The notes beneath the pieces were generated by a model that worked only from the letters and a program-made list of their open reading frames with translations, searched no databases and was not told where the DNA came from. From UBA822 sp965249775 (GTDB lineage Bacteria > Gemmatimonadota > Gemmatimonadetes > Longimicrobiales > Gaopeijiaceae), in assembly GCA_965249775.1 (NCBI GenBank), contig OZ252253.1, forward strand, positions 1,178,001-1,242,000: a DNA stretch of 64,000 nt, given 5' to 3'. The position numbers and the translations under genes are program-made. Below are positions 10,505-19,454 of this stretch, piece by piece. How positions within the stretch are numbered: position 1 is the stretch's first letter; each line of letters starts with the position of its first letter.

Positions 10505-10587
10505 GCCTGTTGAAGGAGTACAGCGGGTCGCGCTTACAGCGCTTGTACATGGCGCTTGTGCGCGTTCAGACAAGGAACGACGACGAC
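10505..10587 (+). repeat. Second copy of the dispersed repeat, upstream of trigger factor
   Basis: Shares CTGTTG..GGAGTACAGCG, GGGTCGCG and then ACATGGCGCTTGTGCGCG plus TTCAGACAAGGAACGACGAC with 8170-8237, but has about 15 extra bases (10533-10547) between the two blocks and lacks the right inverted arm. It ends five bases before the tig start codon, so it forms the whole 5' leader between the tRNA and tig and could affect translation of tig. Confidence 0.75.
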
Positions 10588-10592
10588 TGTAA

Positions 10593-11855
10593 ATGGCGAT
10601 AGAGGGAACGGAACTCCAGATCTCCGTCGAAGAGGGCGAGCGGTGGCGCCGGACCATGAGCGTCACGGTTCCCTCGGGCGTGGTCAGTTCGGAGCGGCGC
10701 CGGCTTACCGGTGAGCTCGCCGCACGTGTGAAGCTTCCGGGATTTCGGAAGGGGCACGTCCCGTCTTCTGTAGTCGAGCAACGCTTCGGGGAGTCGTTGA
10801 GCCGAGAGGCTCTCGACAAGCTCATAGGGGCCGCATACCGGGAGGCTCTGAGTCAACAGGAGCTGAACCCGATTTCCGAGGGTGAGGTGGGCAACGTGCA
10901 GTACGAACCGGACCGGGATCTCACCTTCTCGATTTCCTTCGACGTACGACCGGAGATCGAGCTTGCCAGGCTCGGTGGGTTCAAGGTCGAGCGGCCGACG
11001 ATCGACGGCGTGGAAGACAAACTCGAGCAGGTCCTGGGGCGGCTCCGAGAGGAGAAGGGTACTTGGCAGCCGTCGGATGAAGGCCACCCGGAGGACGGAA
11101 ATCTGGTCGGTGTGGAGATCCAACGGATGGAGGACGACGAGGCCGGGGAGGCCCAGCCGTACCAGCTGGTTCTCGGACAGGGAGACGCGATCCCCGACAT
11201 CGAGGAAGCGATCAAGTCGCTCGAGGTGGATGGATCGGGGGAATTCGTGGTTCGCTTTCCTGACGACTTCTCCAATGAAGAGCGCCGGGGCCAGGAAGAA
11301 CATCTCCTAATCCGGCTGAAGGCGCGGCAACATCTCGAGCTGCCGGAATTGGACGACGAGTTCGCCAAGAGCCTCGGGGAGTTCGAGAGCGTCGACGACC
11401 TGAACGAGAAGATCCGGGCGGACCTGGAGAAGGAGGCGGAGGAGCAGGCCGAATCAGTCGTTCGGGGAAAGCTCCTGGACGCGATTCTGGACGCGAATCC
11501 CTTTACGGTGCCGGTTTCAATGGTAGACCGTTACGTCGAGTCGGTGCTGGGAGATCCGGAGGGGGTTCCGCCCGAAAAGTTGGTCGAGGCCAAGGAGCAG
11601 ATTTCGCCTCAGGCCGAGCACGCGGTAAAACGGATCTTGGCGATCGACCGCCTGTCCGAGATACAAGAGCTTCGAGCCACCGAGGAAGAACTCGACGGCC
11701 GGATCGAAGAGATCGCCGAAAAGAGCGGAGAAACGCCCGCAAAAATCTACGCCAACCTCCAGAAGAGCGAGAGGCTCGAGGCGCTGGAGCGAGAGATTAC
11801 CGAACGAAAGGTGTTCGACTTTCTCAAGGAGCAGTCGGAAATCACCGAATCCTGA
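10593..11855 (+). CDS. tig: Trigger factor, ribosome-associated chaperone
   Basis: A 420-residue protein with the three trigger-factor parts: an N-terminal ribosome-binding domain with the signature LPGFRKGHVPSSVVEQRFG (about residues 48-66), a central FKBP-like domain (about 150-245) and a long alpha-helical C-terminal arm domain. It binds the ribosome exit tunnel near L23 and shelters nascent chains. It is first of tig-clpP-clpX-lon, a widely conserved order, 24 bases ahead of clpP. No clear Shine-Dalgarno sequence is visible because the dispersed repeat ends just before the ATG. Length is usual for the family. Confidence 0.96.
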   Translation: MAIEGTELQISVEEGERWRRTMSVTVPSGVVSSERRRLTGELAARVKLPGFRKGHVPSSVVEQRFGESLSREALDKLIGAAYREALSQQELNPISEGEVGNVQYEPDRDLTFSISFDVRPEIELARLGGFKVERPTIDGVEDKLEQVLGRLREEKGTWQPSDEGHPEDGNLVGVEIQRMEDDEAGEAQPYQLVLGQGDAIPDIEEAIKSLEVDGSGEFVVRFPDDFSNEERRGQEEHLLIRLKARQHLELPELDDEFAKSLGEFESVDDLNEKIRADLEKEAEEQAESVVRGKLLDAILDANPFTVPVSMVDRYVESVLGDPEGVPPEKLVEAKEQISPQAEHAVKRILAIDRLSEIQELRATEEELDGRIEEIAEKSGETPAKIYANLQKSERLEALEREITERKVFDFLKEQSEITES

Positions 11856-11879
11856 CCTCACGGGAGCAACCTGCAGACC

Positions 11880-12539
11880 ATGGCAATCTACCCCCCATAC
11901 GTTATCGAGCGGACGAGCCGCGGAGAGCGGAGCTACGACATTTTCAGCCGGCTCCTCATGGACCGCATCATCTTCCTCGGCACCGGGATCGATGACAACG
12001 TGGCCAACATCATCGTGGCCCAGCTTCTGTTCCTCGACGCCGAGGATCCAGAACGCGACGTTTATCTCTACGTAAACTCGCCCGGCGGCGGTGTTTACGC
12101 CGGACTCGCGATCTATGACACGATCCAGCACATGAGGGCTCCGGTCGCCACCTTCGCAGTCGGCATCGCCGCCTCGATGGCCGCCGTGCTCGTCGCTGCC
12201 GGGGAAAAAGGCAAGCGAGGCGCCCTTCCCAACTCCCGAATCATGATCCATCAGCCTTCAGGCGGCTCGCAGGGTACGGCAGCCGACATCGAGATCGCGG
12301 CCAAAGAGATCCTGTACACACGCACGCGGCTCAACGAGATTTTAGCTAAGCATACGGGTCAGACGCTCGAGCAGGTGCAGGACGACGTGGACCGTGACCG
12401 TTTCATGAGCCCGGACGAGGCAGTCGAGTATGGCCTCATCGACCGGGTACTCGAGGGTCCGCTCGAGAATGGCGCCAGTCCGAAGGACTCACATGCCAGG
12501 CTCGAACCCTCGGAGGACGCCTCGGAGGACGAGGAGTGA
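11880..12539 (+). CDS. clpP: ATP-dependent Clp protease proteolytic subunit
   Basis: A 219-residue serine protease. The catalytic residues are in place: Ser99 in GIAASMAAVLV, His124 in RIMIHQPSGG and Asp173 in DRDRFMS. The hydrophobic strand YVNSPGGGVYAGLAIYD shapes the oxyanion region. Fourteen subunits form the barrel that degrades proteins fed in by ClpX, encoded immediately downstream. The C-terminal tail is acidic and slightly longer than in E. coli. The start follows tig by 24 bases, so translation probably follows from the same transcript. Confidence 0.98.
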   Translation: MAIYPPYVIERTSRGERSYDIFSRLLMDRIIFLGTGIDDNVANIIVAQLLFLDAEDPERDVYLYVNSPGGGVYAGLAIYDTIQHMRAPVATFAVGIAASMAAVLVAAGEKGKRGALPNSRIMIHQPSGGSQGTAADIEIAAKEILYTRTRLNEILAKHTGQTLEQVQDDVDRDRFMSPDEAVEYGLIDRVLEGPLENGASPKDSHARLEPSEDASEDEE

Positions 12540-12581
12540 CCGACCGCGCAGGAGCAGAGGAGTCCCCAGTGGAGTCACCAT

Positions 12582-13814
12582 ATGTCCAGTGACAAGCACC
12601 TACGTTGCAGTTTTTGCGGGAAGTCCAAGGAAACCGTAAAGAAGTTCATTTCCGGTCCCTCCGTTTATATCTGTAACGAGTGTATTTCCCTCTGCAATGA
12701 GATCCTCGCCGAGGAGGAAGATCGCGAGGCGTCAGAGTCGGCAGTCCCGAGTCCGACGCCGGAGGAGATCAATGAGGTCCTCGATCAGTACGTGATCGGG
12801 CAGGAGCTCGCGAAACGGGCTCTCGCCGTTGCGGTCTACAACCATTACAAGCGGGTCAACAATCAGGGCGTGCTCGACGAAGTCGAGATCGACAAGGCCA
12901 ACATTCTTCTGATCGGGCCCACCGGGGTCGGCAAGACGCTGCTGGCGCAAACCCTGGCTCGGATCCTCCATGTTCCGTTCACAATCGCCGACGCCACGAC
13001 GCTCACCGAAGCGGGATACGTCGGCGAAGACGTTGAAAACATCCTCGTTCGGCTGCTCCAGGCCGCTGATTTCAACGTAGCCGAGTGCGAACGCGGAATC
13101 GTCTACATCGACGAGATGGACAAGATCGCGCGGAAGTCCGAGAACCCGTCGATCACGCGGGACGTATCGGGAGAGGGTGTTCAACAGGCGCTTCTCAAGA
13201 TCCTGGAGGGCACGGTGGCGTCGGTCCCGCCCCAGGGGGGTCGAAAGCATCCGCAGCAGGAGTACATCCAGCTCGACACCCGGAACATCCTGTTCATTTG
13301 TGGAGGCGCTTTCGACGGCCTGGAGCAGATCATCGAGGCCCGCCTGGGCAGGCGGCGCATCGGGTTCGGTGAGAAGGCCACAGGAGAGGAACGAGACGAG
13401 CTTCTGCCCTTTGTAGAGCCAGAGGATCTCAAGCAGTTCGGACTCATCCCCGAGCTCGTCGGACGTCTCCCGGTCGCGGTCCACTTGAGCGATTTGAACC
13501 AAGAAGCTTTGGTGAGGATCCTGGAGGAGCCGAAGAACGCGCTGGTCAAGCAGTATCGGAAGATGTTCGAGCTCGAAGGCGTTGGCCTCACGTTCGACAA
13601 GGAAGCGCTAACCACGATCGCCAAGAAGACGCTGGACCGTGGCACCGGCGCGCGCGGCCTCCGTTCCGTGATCGAGGACTTCATGCGCGACGTCATGTTC
13701 GAGGTCCCCTCTCGAACGGACGTCCGAGAGGTGGTCGTCACGGCCGACTGTGTCGACAAGGCCGTGCCACCGCTGCTGGTACTCCACCCGGAGACGCAGA
13801 AAAAGGAGGCCTGA
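12582..13814 (+). CDS. clpX: Clp protease ATP-binding subunit ClpX
   Basis: A 410-residue AAA+ unfoldase. An N-terminal C4 zinc-binding domain (CSFCGKS...CNECISLC, about residues 7-36) binds substrates and adaptors. The AAA+ module has Walker A GPTGVGKT, Walker B VYIDEMDKIA and sensor motifs up to GTGARGLRSVIE. The hexamer unfolds tagged substrates and passes them to ClpP. A GGAG site lies ahead of the ATG. It is co-transcribed with clpP. Length and domain order are canonical. Confidence 0.98.
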   Translation: MSSDKHLRCSFCGKSKETVKKFISGPSVYICNECISLCNEILAEEEDREASESAVPSPTPEEINEVLDQYVIGQELAKRALAVAVYNHYKRVNNQGVLDEVEIDKANILLIGPTGVGKTLLAQTLARILHVPFTIADATTLTEAGYVGEDVENILVRLLQAADFNVAECERGIVYIDEMDKIARKSENPSITRDVSGEGVQQALLKILEGTVASVPPQGGRKHPQQEYIQLDTRNILFICGGAFDGLEQIIEARLGRRRIGFGEKATGEERDELLPFVEPEDLKQFGLIPELVGRLPVAVHLSDLNQEALVRILEEPKNALVKQYRKMFELEGVGLTFDKEALTTIAKKTLDRGTGARGLRSVIEDFMRDVMFEVPSRTDVREVVVTADCVDKAVPPLLVLHPETQKKEA

Positions 13815-13967
13815 GCCGCCTCGGGTCAGGACGCTAGCCCTTCCCCACAGTGGCTTCCCGGCGTAGGATGCGCGCGTGATGCACTTACCCGGCCCAACAC
13901 CCTCCAGAGAGCGGCCGGCACCATTGTGCGCTTGAGTGGGCGCACCTGAAGAAAGTCCGGACGCGGA

Positions 13968-16502
13968 ATGGCTGTACTGATCCGGGTCGATCAGACCTAC
14001 GAGATCCCAGACCGGCTTCCCGTCGTTGCCCTTCGGGACCTGGTCTACTTCCCCTACATGGTCCTGCCCTTGCTGATCGGCCGACCCCCGTCGGTTGCCG
14101 CTCTGGAGGCGGCCGAAGAGGGCGAGGGACACATCCTCCTCCTGGCGCAAAAGAGCGTTCAGGTGGAGGACCCCTCCAAGGACGACGTGCACCGCGTCGG
14201 AGTCGTTGCGAAGGTCCTACAGGTGTCGCGGCTTCCAGATGGGAACGCACGCGTCGTACTCGAGGGCATCGGACGGTGCAGGGTTCGTCGCTTCCTGAAG
14301 TCCGACCCCGGCTTCGCGGCAACGATCGAGCCCTTCGTCGTGGAGGAACGCGCCGAAGGGCATGAGTCGAAAGAGGACGAGGCCCTCGCGCGAGGCGTCC
14401 TGCGGCTCTTCCACGAGTATGTCCACCTTTGTGATCGCATCCCGGACGATGTGCTGGGCTCCGTTTCTCTCGAAAGCGACCGGCTTCGCTCCGCCCATCT
14501 CATTTCCGGACATTTGTTGGTGCTTCCGAGCGAGAAGCAAGAGCTTCTCGAATCCCCGACCCTCGCGCCGTATTACAGGCTACTGCGAGAAGTCCTCGTA
14601 CGGGAGCTGGAGATTCTGCGCATCGAAGAGAAGCTGGACGCTCAGATCCGCATGCAGCTCGATTCAGATCACCGCCAGAACTACCTCCAGGAGCAGTTGA
14701 AGGCGATTCACCAAGAGCTCGGGGCCGACCCCAAGGATGAGTGGTCGGACCTCGCCGCCGCAGTGGTGTCCGCTCCTCTCCCGCCACACGCCCAAGAGCG
14801 GGCGGAACGCGAGCTCAGTCGCCTCGAAAAGTTGAATCCGGTCGCCCCCGAGGCCGCAGTGATTCGAACCTATCTCGACTGGATCTTGGGGCTTCCGTGG
14901 ACCGAACGCAGTGAGGACAATCTCCAGGTCGAGCATGCGTCCGCCACACTCGATGAGGCACACTACGGGCTGGATGAGGTGAAGGATCGCATCCTCGACC
15001 ATATTGCCGTGCTGTCGCTGGTCGGTGAGCTGAAGGGACCCATCCTCTGCCTGGTTGGCGCGCCCGGCGTCGGTAAGACTTCTCTCGGCCGCAGCATCGC
15101 CGCCGCCCTCGGCCGAGAGTTCGTGCGCGTCAGCCTGGGCGGCATCCGGGACGAAGCCGAGATCCGGGGTCACCGACGCACCTACGTCGGTGCCTTGCCC
15201 GGAAGGGTGCTTCAGGGGATGCGCCGCGGCGGGACCACCAACCCCGTGTTCCTTCTGGATGAGATCGACAAGTTGGCCCGTGACTTCCATGGCGATCCCG
15301 GTGCCGCCCTCTTGGAGGTGCTGGACCCGGAACAGAACAAGACGTTCACGGACCACTATCTGGAGCTGGAATACGACCTCTCCGACGTTCTGTTCGTGGC
15401 CACCGCCAACACCCTCGCTGGGATTCCGGAGCCGCTTCGGGACCGCATGGAAATCATCCGACTCCCGGGATACCTGGACACCGAGAAGCTGGCGATCGCC
15501 CTGCGATTCCTTTGGCCCCACCAGGCCATGCGCCACGGCCTGCCGAAGGACGCGGATCTGACCGAAGGTGCGGCCAAGGCGATCATCAGGCGGTATACCC
15601 GGGAAGCCGGCGTCCGCGAGCTGGACCGCCGCATCTCTCGTGTCGCCCGTAAGCTCGCCCGACAGAGAGCCGAAGAGGGCACGGCGACCGATGATGACGC
15701 CAAGGCGACCGGTGATGACGCCACGGCGACCCCTGATGACGCCACGGCGACCCCTGATGACGCCGCGGCGACCCCTGATGACGCCGCGGCGACCGTGGAG
15801 GACCGATCAACCGAACCCACGAGTGTCGGCGAAGGCGACCTGAAGGATCTTTTGGGCCCGCCGCTCTATCTGGATCGCAGCAAGGACGAGGAGGAACGCT
15901 CCGGAATCGCCAACGGGCTGGCGTGGACTGAAGCGGGAGGTGAGGTACTCGACGTGGAGGTTGCGGTGGTACCGGGTTCGGGCCAAGTGCAACTCACTGG
16001 GACCCTCGGAGAGGTGATGAAGGAGTCCGCCTTTGCCGCGGTGACTTACGCCCGTTCACGCGCCGCCCGGCTCGGCCTCGATCCACAGTTCCACCAGGAT
16101 GTGGACATCCATATCCATATCCCCGAGGGTGCCACTCCGAAGGATGGTCCGTCCGCCGGAATCACGATCGCCACCGCGCTGATCTCGGCCCTTACGGGAA
16201 CGCCGTCACGGACCGACGTGGCCATGACCGGGGAGATCACGCTTCGAGGGCGTGTCCTGGCTGTCGGAGGGGTCAAGGAGAAGGCCGTGGCAGCGCTCCG
16301 GGAGGGGTTGAGCAAGGTTCTGTTGCCGGCGGCCAACGCACCGGAATTGGAGCTCATGCCCGAGGAGGTGACCAGCGGCTTGGAGTTCGTGCCAGTCCGT
16401 ACGATGGACGAGGTCCTGACCGAGGCCCTCACGTCGATGCCGGAAGCCCAGCGAAGCTTCCTCGAGCGTGGAAGTTCGGTCGGAACCCACCTTTCACAGT
16501 AG
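13968..16502 (+). CDS. lon: ATP-dependent Lon protease with an acidic repeat insert
   Basis: An 844-residue Lon (usual length about 780-810). The N-terminal LON substrate domain (about 1-200) is followed by the AAA+ module with Walker A GAPGVGKTSLG and Walker B VFLLDEIDKLA, then the protease domain with the Ser729 (PKDGPSAG) / Lys770 (GGVKEKAVAA) dyad. It degrades misfolded and regulatory proteins in the cytoplasm. Unusually, the linker between the AAA+ lid and the protease domain (about residues 572-612) is expanded by five 21-base tandem repeats encoding a D-D-A-x-A-T-x unit. The linker lies outside both catalytic folds, so activity is probably kept. Last of the tig-clpP-clpX-lon group; engB follows after one base. 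Confidence 0.97.
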   Translation: MAVLIRVDQTYEIPDRLPVVALRDLVYFPYMVLPLLIGRPPSVAALEAAEEGEGHILLLAQKSVQVEDPSKDDVHRVGVVAKVLQVSRLPDGNARVVLEGIGRCRVRRFLKSDPGFAATIEPFVVEERAEGHESKEDEALARGVLRLFHEYVHLCDRIPDDVLGSVSLESDRLRSAHLISGHLLVLPSEKQELLESPTLAPYYRLLREVLVRELEILRIEEKLDAQIRMQLDSDHRQNYLQEQLKAIHQELGADPKDEWSDLAAAVVSAPLPPHAQERAERELSRLEKLNPVAPEAAVIRTYLDWILGLPWTERSEDNLQVEHASATLDEAHYGLDEVKDRILDHIAVLSLVGELKGPILCLVGAPGVGKTSLGRSIAAALGREFVRVSLGGIRDEAEIRGHRRTYVGALPGRVLQGMRRGGTTNPVFLLDEIDKLARDFHGDPGAALLEVLDPEQNKTFTDHYLELEYDLSDVLFVATANTLAGIPEPLRDRMEIIRLPGYLDTEKLAIALRFLWPHQAMRHGLPKDADLTEGAAKAIIRRYTREAGVRELDRRISRVARKLARQRAEEGTATDDDAKATGDDATATPDDATATPDDAAATPDDAAATVEDRSTEPTSVGEGDLKDLLGPPLYLDRSKDEEERSGIANGLAWTEAGGEVLDVEVAVVPGSGQVQLTGTLGEVMKESAFAAVTYARSRAARLGLDPQFHQDVDIHIHIPEGATPKDGPSAGITIATALISALTGTPSRTDVAMTGEITLRGRVLAVGGVKEKAVAALREGLSKVLLPAANAPELELMPEEVTSGLEFVPVRTMDEVLTEALTSMPEAQRSFLERGSSVGTHLSQ
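15693..15797 (+). repeat. 21-bp tandem repeat array inside lon
   Basis: Five in-frame copies of a 21-base unit beginning GATGACGCC, at 15693, 15714, 15735, 15756 and 15777, with few substitutions. Because 21 is a multiple of three, copy-number change would lengthen or shorten the acidic linker without breaking the frame. Confidence 0.9.
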
Positions 16503-16503
16503 C

Positions 16504-17124
16504 ATGAAGGTCCGGACCGTCGAGTTCGCCGGAAGCCTGTTCGATCCAAGCGCACCAGTTCCCGGAGACCTCCCACAGGTCGCGTTTTCCGGACGCTCCA
16601 ACGTCGGCAAGTCGTCACTCATCAACGTGCTTCTGAGACGCACGCGAAAGAAGCTCGCCCGTGTGTCGGCGACGCCAGGCAAGACACGGTCCCTCAACTT
16701 TTACCTGGTCAATGACCGGTTCTTCCTGGTCGACCTCCCCGGCTTCGGCTTCGCGAGTGTCTCCGCTCGTGTGAGGCGATCTTGGAAGGAGCTCGTTGAG
16801 GGTTATCTCGTGGGGGAACCGAAGCTCCGTGGCGTCGTACATCTAGTGGACGCTCGCCACGACCCTACCGTCACAGATCTCGATATGGTGGAGTTTCTCG
16901 CAACGAGGGGTCTGCCCACCTTGGTGGTGCTTACGAAGATGGACAAGCTCAAGCGCATGGCCCGGGAGAGCACCGTGGCGTCGGCCATGGATCGGCTGAG
17001 TATCGACGAGGATCAGGTGCTCAGCTTCTCATCCAAGACGGGCGAGGGTCGTGAGGAGCTATTGGGGGCCCTCGACGATCTGATCGGCGTGGATGAGAAC
17101 GGACAGGACGAGATCGGACCGTGA
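16504..17124 (+). CDS. engB: Ribosome biogenesis GTPase EngB/YsxC
   Basis: A 206-residue small GTPase with G1 GRSNVGKSS, G3 DLPGFGFA, G4 TKMDKLK and G5 SFSSKTGEG. EngB assists late assembly of the 50S subunit. I place the start at the ATG at 16504, one base after the lon stop, because family members begin just before the conserved 'VEFAGS' strand; an upstream GTG at 16468 would overlap lon by 35 bases. The lon-engB adjacency is common in bacteria and supports the assignment. Confidence 0.95.
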   Translation: MKVRTVEFAGSLFDPSAPVPGDLPQVAFSGRSNVGKSSLINVLLRRTRKKLARVSATPGKTRSLNFYLVNDRFFLVDLPGFGFASVSARVRRSWKELVEGYLVGEPKLRGVVHLVDARHDPTVTDLDMVEFLATRGLPTLVVLTKMDKLKRMARESTVASAMDRLSIDEDQVLSFSSKTGEGREELLGALDDLIGVDENGQDEIGP

Positions 17125-17756
17125 GCATGCAGGCGAGCGGGGCGCAGACCGCCATTGGAGCCATTCTGGTTCTTCTCAGCGGCTGCGGGGGTGCGGGGGC
17201 TGGGACGGGCGCCGGCCAATCGGCGGCGCCGACCGGCCCCGGAGGGCCGAATGCGCTCATCCCGCCTGGATATGGCACCCTTCAACAGGCTGAGTTCACA
17301 CTGGAGTTGGGGATCGGTGATCTTCAGATTCAGGTCACGCCACTAGCCGAGTCAGTCATTCGACTGGCGGCTCCCGACACGTATCAGCGGCTGACTGGTC
17401 TCTCGGCCTCGGCCGGCGGGTCCCTGCAGTCCCGGGCTCCGCAAGAAAGCCCTCTCTTCCTCGTTTCGATGTTCAGTCGAGCCCCGACGATCACATACGA
17501 GCCCGAGAATCTCCATATCGTGAATGGCGGCCTCCGATATCGTCCCATAGCAATCGAGGCGATCACTCCTGGATGGGGCGGACAACGCCTTCGGCAACAA
17601 GAGACCCAACTCGCGGTCTACGCCTTCGATCCGGGCATCGAGATGGAGATTGCGCTGACGGTAGAATACGAAGGCGCGAGAGATACGTCCTGGCAAACCA
17701 TCCTCAATCGGCTCGAGGTGGAGCGGGCTCGTGTCCGGGCTCGGATCGGGGCCTGA
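17121..17756 (+). CDS. Hypothetical lipoprotein after engB
   Basis: Up to 211 residues. The start is the GTG at 17121, overlapping the engB stop, or the ATG at 17127. A short hydrophobic stretch ends in the lipobox LLSGC, so it is probably acylated and anchored in the outer membrane. A Gly/Ala/Pro-rich linker follows, then a beta-rich domain with no family I recognise (FTLELGIGDLQIQVTPL...). It may be a small chaperone-like or carbohydrate-binding sandwich, but nothing in the sequence fixes a role. It ends 42 bases before the convergent sigma-54 regulator. Confidence 0.7.
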   Translation: MSMQASGAQTAIGAILVLLSGCGGAGAGTGAGQSAAPTGPGGPNALIPPGYGTLQQAEFTLELGIGDLQIQVTPLAESVIRLAAPDTYQRLTGLSASAGGSLQSRAPQESPLFLVSMFSRAPTITYEPENLHIVNGGLRYRPIAIEAITPGWGGQRLRQQETQLAVYAFDPGIEMEIALTVEYEGARDTSWQTILNRLEVERARVRARIGA

Positions 17757-17798
17757 GGGGTTGAGAGGGACGGGGCCCAACGGGTCGGGGCGCTACGC

Positions 17799-19454
17799 TT
17801 AATCGGGTTCTTCCTCGTCCAACCCGAATTTTTTGATCTTGCGATAAAGCGTGCGCTCGCCGATGGCCAGCATCTGGGCCGTCTTCCGGCGGTTGCCTCG
17901 GACTTCCTGGAGGGCGGCGGCGATCGCTGCCCGCTCCAGATCCTCCATGGTCATCCCCGACCTATACACGACCGCCCCGTCCTCGGGTGCATCCCCGGGT
18001 GCGTCCCCGGGTGCGTCCCTTGGCCCTGATCCGGTTGAAACCTCGATCGGCTCCCCCACGTCCCACGACTCATCCGAGGCACGGGGTGTGGGTCGAACAC
18101 CGATTTCTACTCTCCCCTCGTTGACTGGAAACGTGTCGACGGACCCGGGAGAGCCCGGCTGCGGGGACTGGTACGTCTCGAACTCCTTCCGGAGGTCGTC
18201 CACGTCCATTTTCAGATCGACCAACGTCCGGAAGATAAACTCCAGTTCGGGCCTGATCGACTGGGAGCCGAAGTCCTCCAACGCCCGAGAGCTCCCGTCC
18301 CCGATTGGAACGAGAGCACCCGTAGCCGGCGCGACCCCTCGGACTTCCGAAGGGATATCCTCCGGCAAGACCTGCCGGCCGGGCGCGAGAACCACCATGC
18401 TCTCGATCAGGTTCTCCAACTCGCGGACGTTGCCGGGCCAATAGTAATCCTGGAGAATCTCTATGGCCTCTGGAGAGATTCCCTCGAACCGATGGTCGTG
18501 ACGCCTACTGGCATCCCTGATGAAGGCGTCCACAAGCAGGGGGATGTCCTCTCGCCTCCCGCGGAGCGGCGGCAGCTCGATATGCAACACGTTGAGTCGA
18601 TAGAAGAGATCCCTACGGAACCGCCCGACAGCCACGAGCCGCTTCAGGTTCTGGTTGGTGGCCGTGACGATACGGATATCGACGCGGATCACGTCCTCAC
18701 CACCCACGCGACGGAACTCGCGCTGCTCGAGAATCCGAAGGAGCTTGGTCTGCGTGGCGAGCGGCATCTCCCCGACCTCGTCGAGGAAAATCGTCCCCTT
18801 GTCCGCTAACTCGAAGACTCCACGCCGAGAGTCGATGGCGCCCGTGAAGGCTCCCTTCTCGTGTCCAAAAAGCTCGCTTTCCAGGAGCGTCTCGGAGAGG
18901 GCGGCGACGTTCACCGCGATGAAGGGCCGATGGCGCCGCGACGAGAGGTGATGGATTCCTCTAGCGACCAGCTCCTTGCCGGTTCCCGACTCACCGGTGA
19001 TGAGCACCGTGGACCCCACGGGCGCAAACTGCACTACCCGCTCCAGAGCCTCTTTCATCGCATCGGTTTCACCGACGATGCCCGCCAGGGCCTGAAGCCG
19101 CCGGCGCTCGATGACCGAACGGGCCACGGAAGCGACATCGTCTGCGCGAACGCTGTCCGAGAATACTTCCAGATAGTCGGCAGCCAGGCTCGGGATCGCC
19201 TCAGGGTTTTCCGCGATAGCGAAGGCCGGGGCGTTCGAATCGGCGCGGGCCCGCCCGACCAGGATCCGCGAGGCGGTGGAGGCGGGCGACCCGGTCACGA
19301 CCAGCAACTCGATCGGAGAGTCCCCAGTCACGTCCTCGTCGGGGGTGACGAGCTCCACCTCGTATCCCGCGCCCTGCAACGCCTCCCTGAGCTCACCCGC
19401 CCGCTCCAGGTGGTGGGTGGAGACGAGAACTCTTCCTTCGGAGGCACCGCTCAT
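17799..19454 (-). CDS. Sigma-54-dependent activator with a degenerate receiver domain
   Basis: A 551-residue bacterial enhancer-binding protein. Residues 1-120 resemble a receiver domain (RVLVSTHHLERAGELREALQ) but the usual acidic pocket and phospho-acceptor Asp are not recognisable. The AAA+ domain is complete: Walker A GESGTGKE, the sigma-54 contact loop GAFTGA and Walker B GTIFLDEVGEM. A coiled segment, a low-complexity linker (repeated DAPG units) and a C-terminal Fis-type helix-turn-helix (GNRRKTAQMLAIGERTLYRKIKKFGL) follow. It would open sigma-54 promoters without classical phosphorylation control. Its ATG overlaps the mogA stop (ATGA), so the two are translationally coupled. Confidence 0.9.
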   Translation of the reverse strand: MSGASEGRVLVSTHHLERAGELREALQGAGYEVELVTPDEDVTGDSPIELLVVTGSPASTASRILVGRARADSNAPAFAIAENPEAIPSLAADYLEVFSDSVRADDVASVARSVIERRRLQALAGIVGETDAMKEALERVVQFAPVGSTVLITGESGTGKELVARGIHHLSSRRHRPFIAVNVAALSETLLESELFGHEKGAFTGAIDSRRGVFELADKGTIFLDEVGEMPLATQTKLLRILEQREFRRVGGEDVIRVDIRIVTATNQNLKRLVAVGRFRRDLFYRLNVLHIELPPLRGRREDIPLLVDAFIRDASRRHDHRFEGISPEAIEILQDYYWPGNVRELENLIESMVVLAPGRQVLPEDIPSEVRGVAPATGALVPIGDGSSRALEDFGSQSIRPELEFIFRTLVDLKMDVDDLRKEFETYQSPQPGSPGSVDTFPVNEGRVEIGVRPTPRASDESWDVGEPIEVSTGSGPRDAPGDAPGDAPEDGAVVYRSGMTMEDLERAAIAAALQEVRGNRRKTAQMLAIGERTLYRKIKKFGLDEEEPD

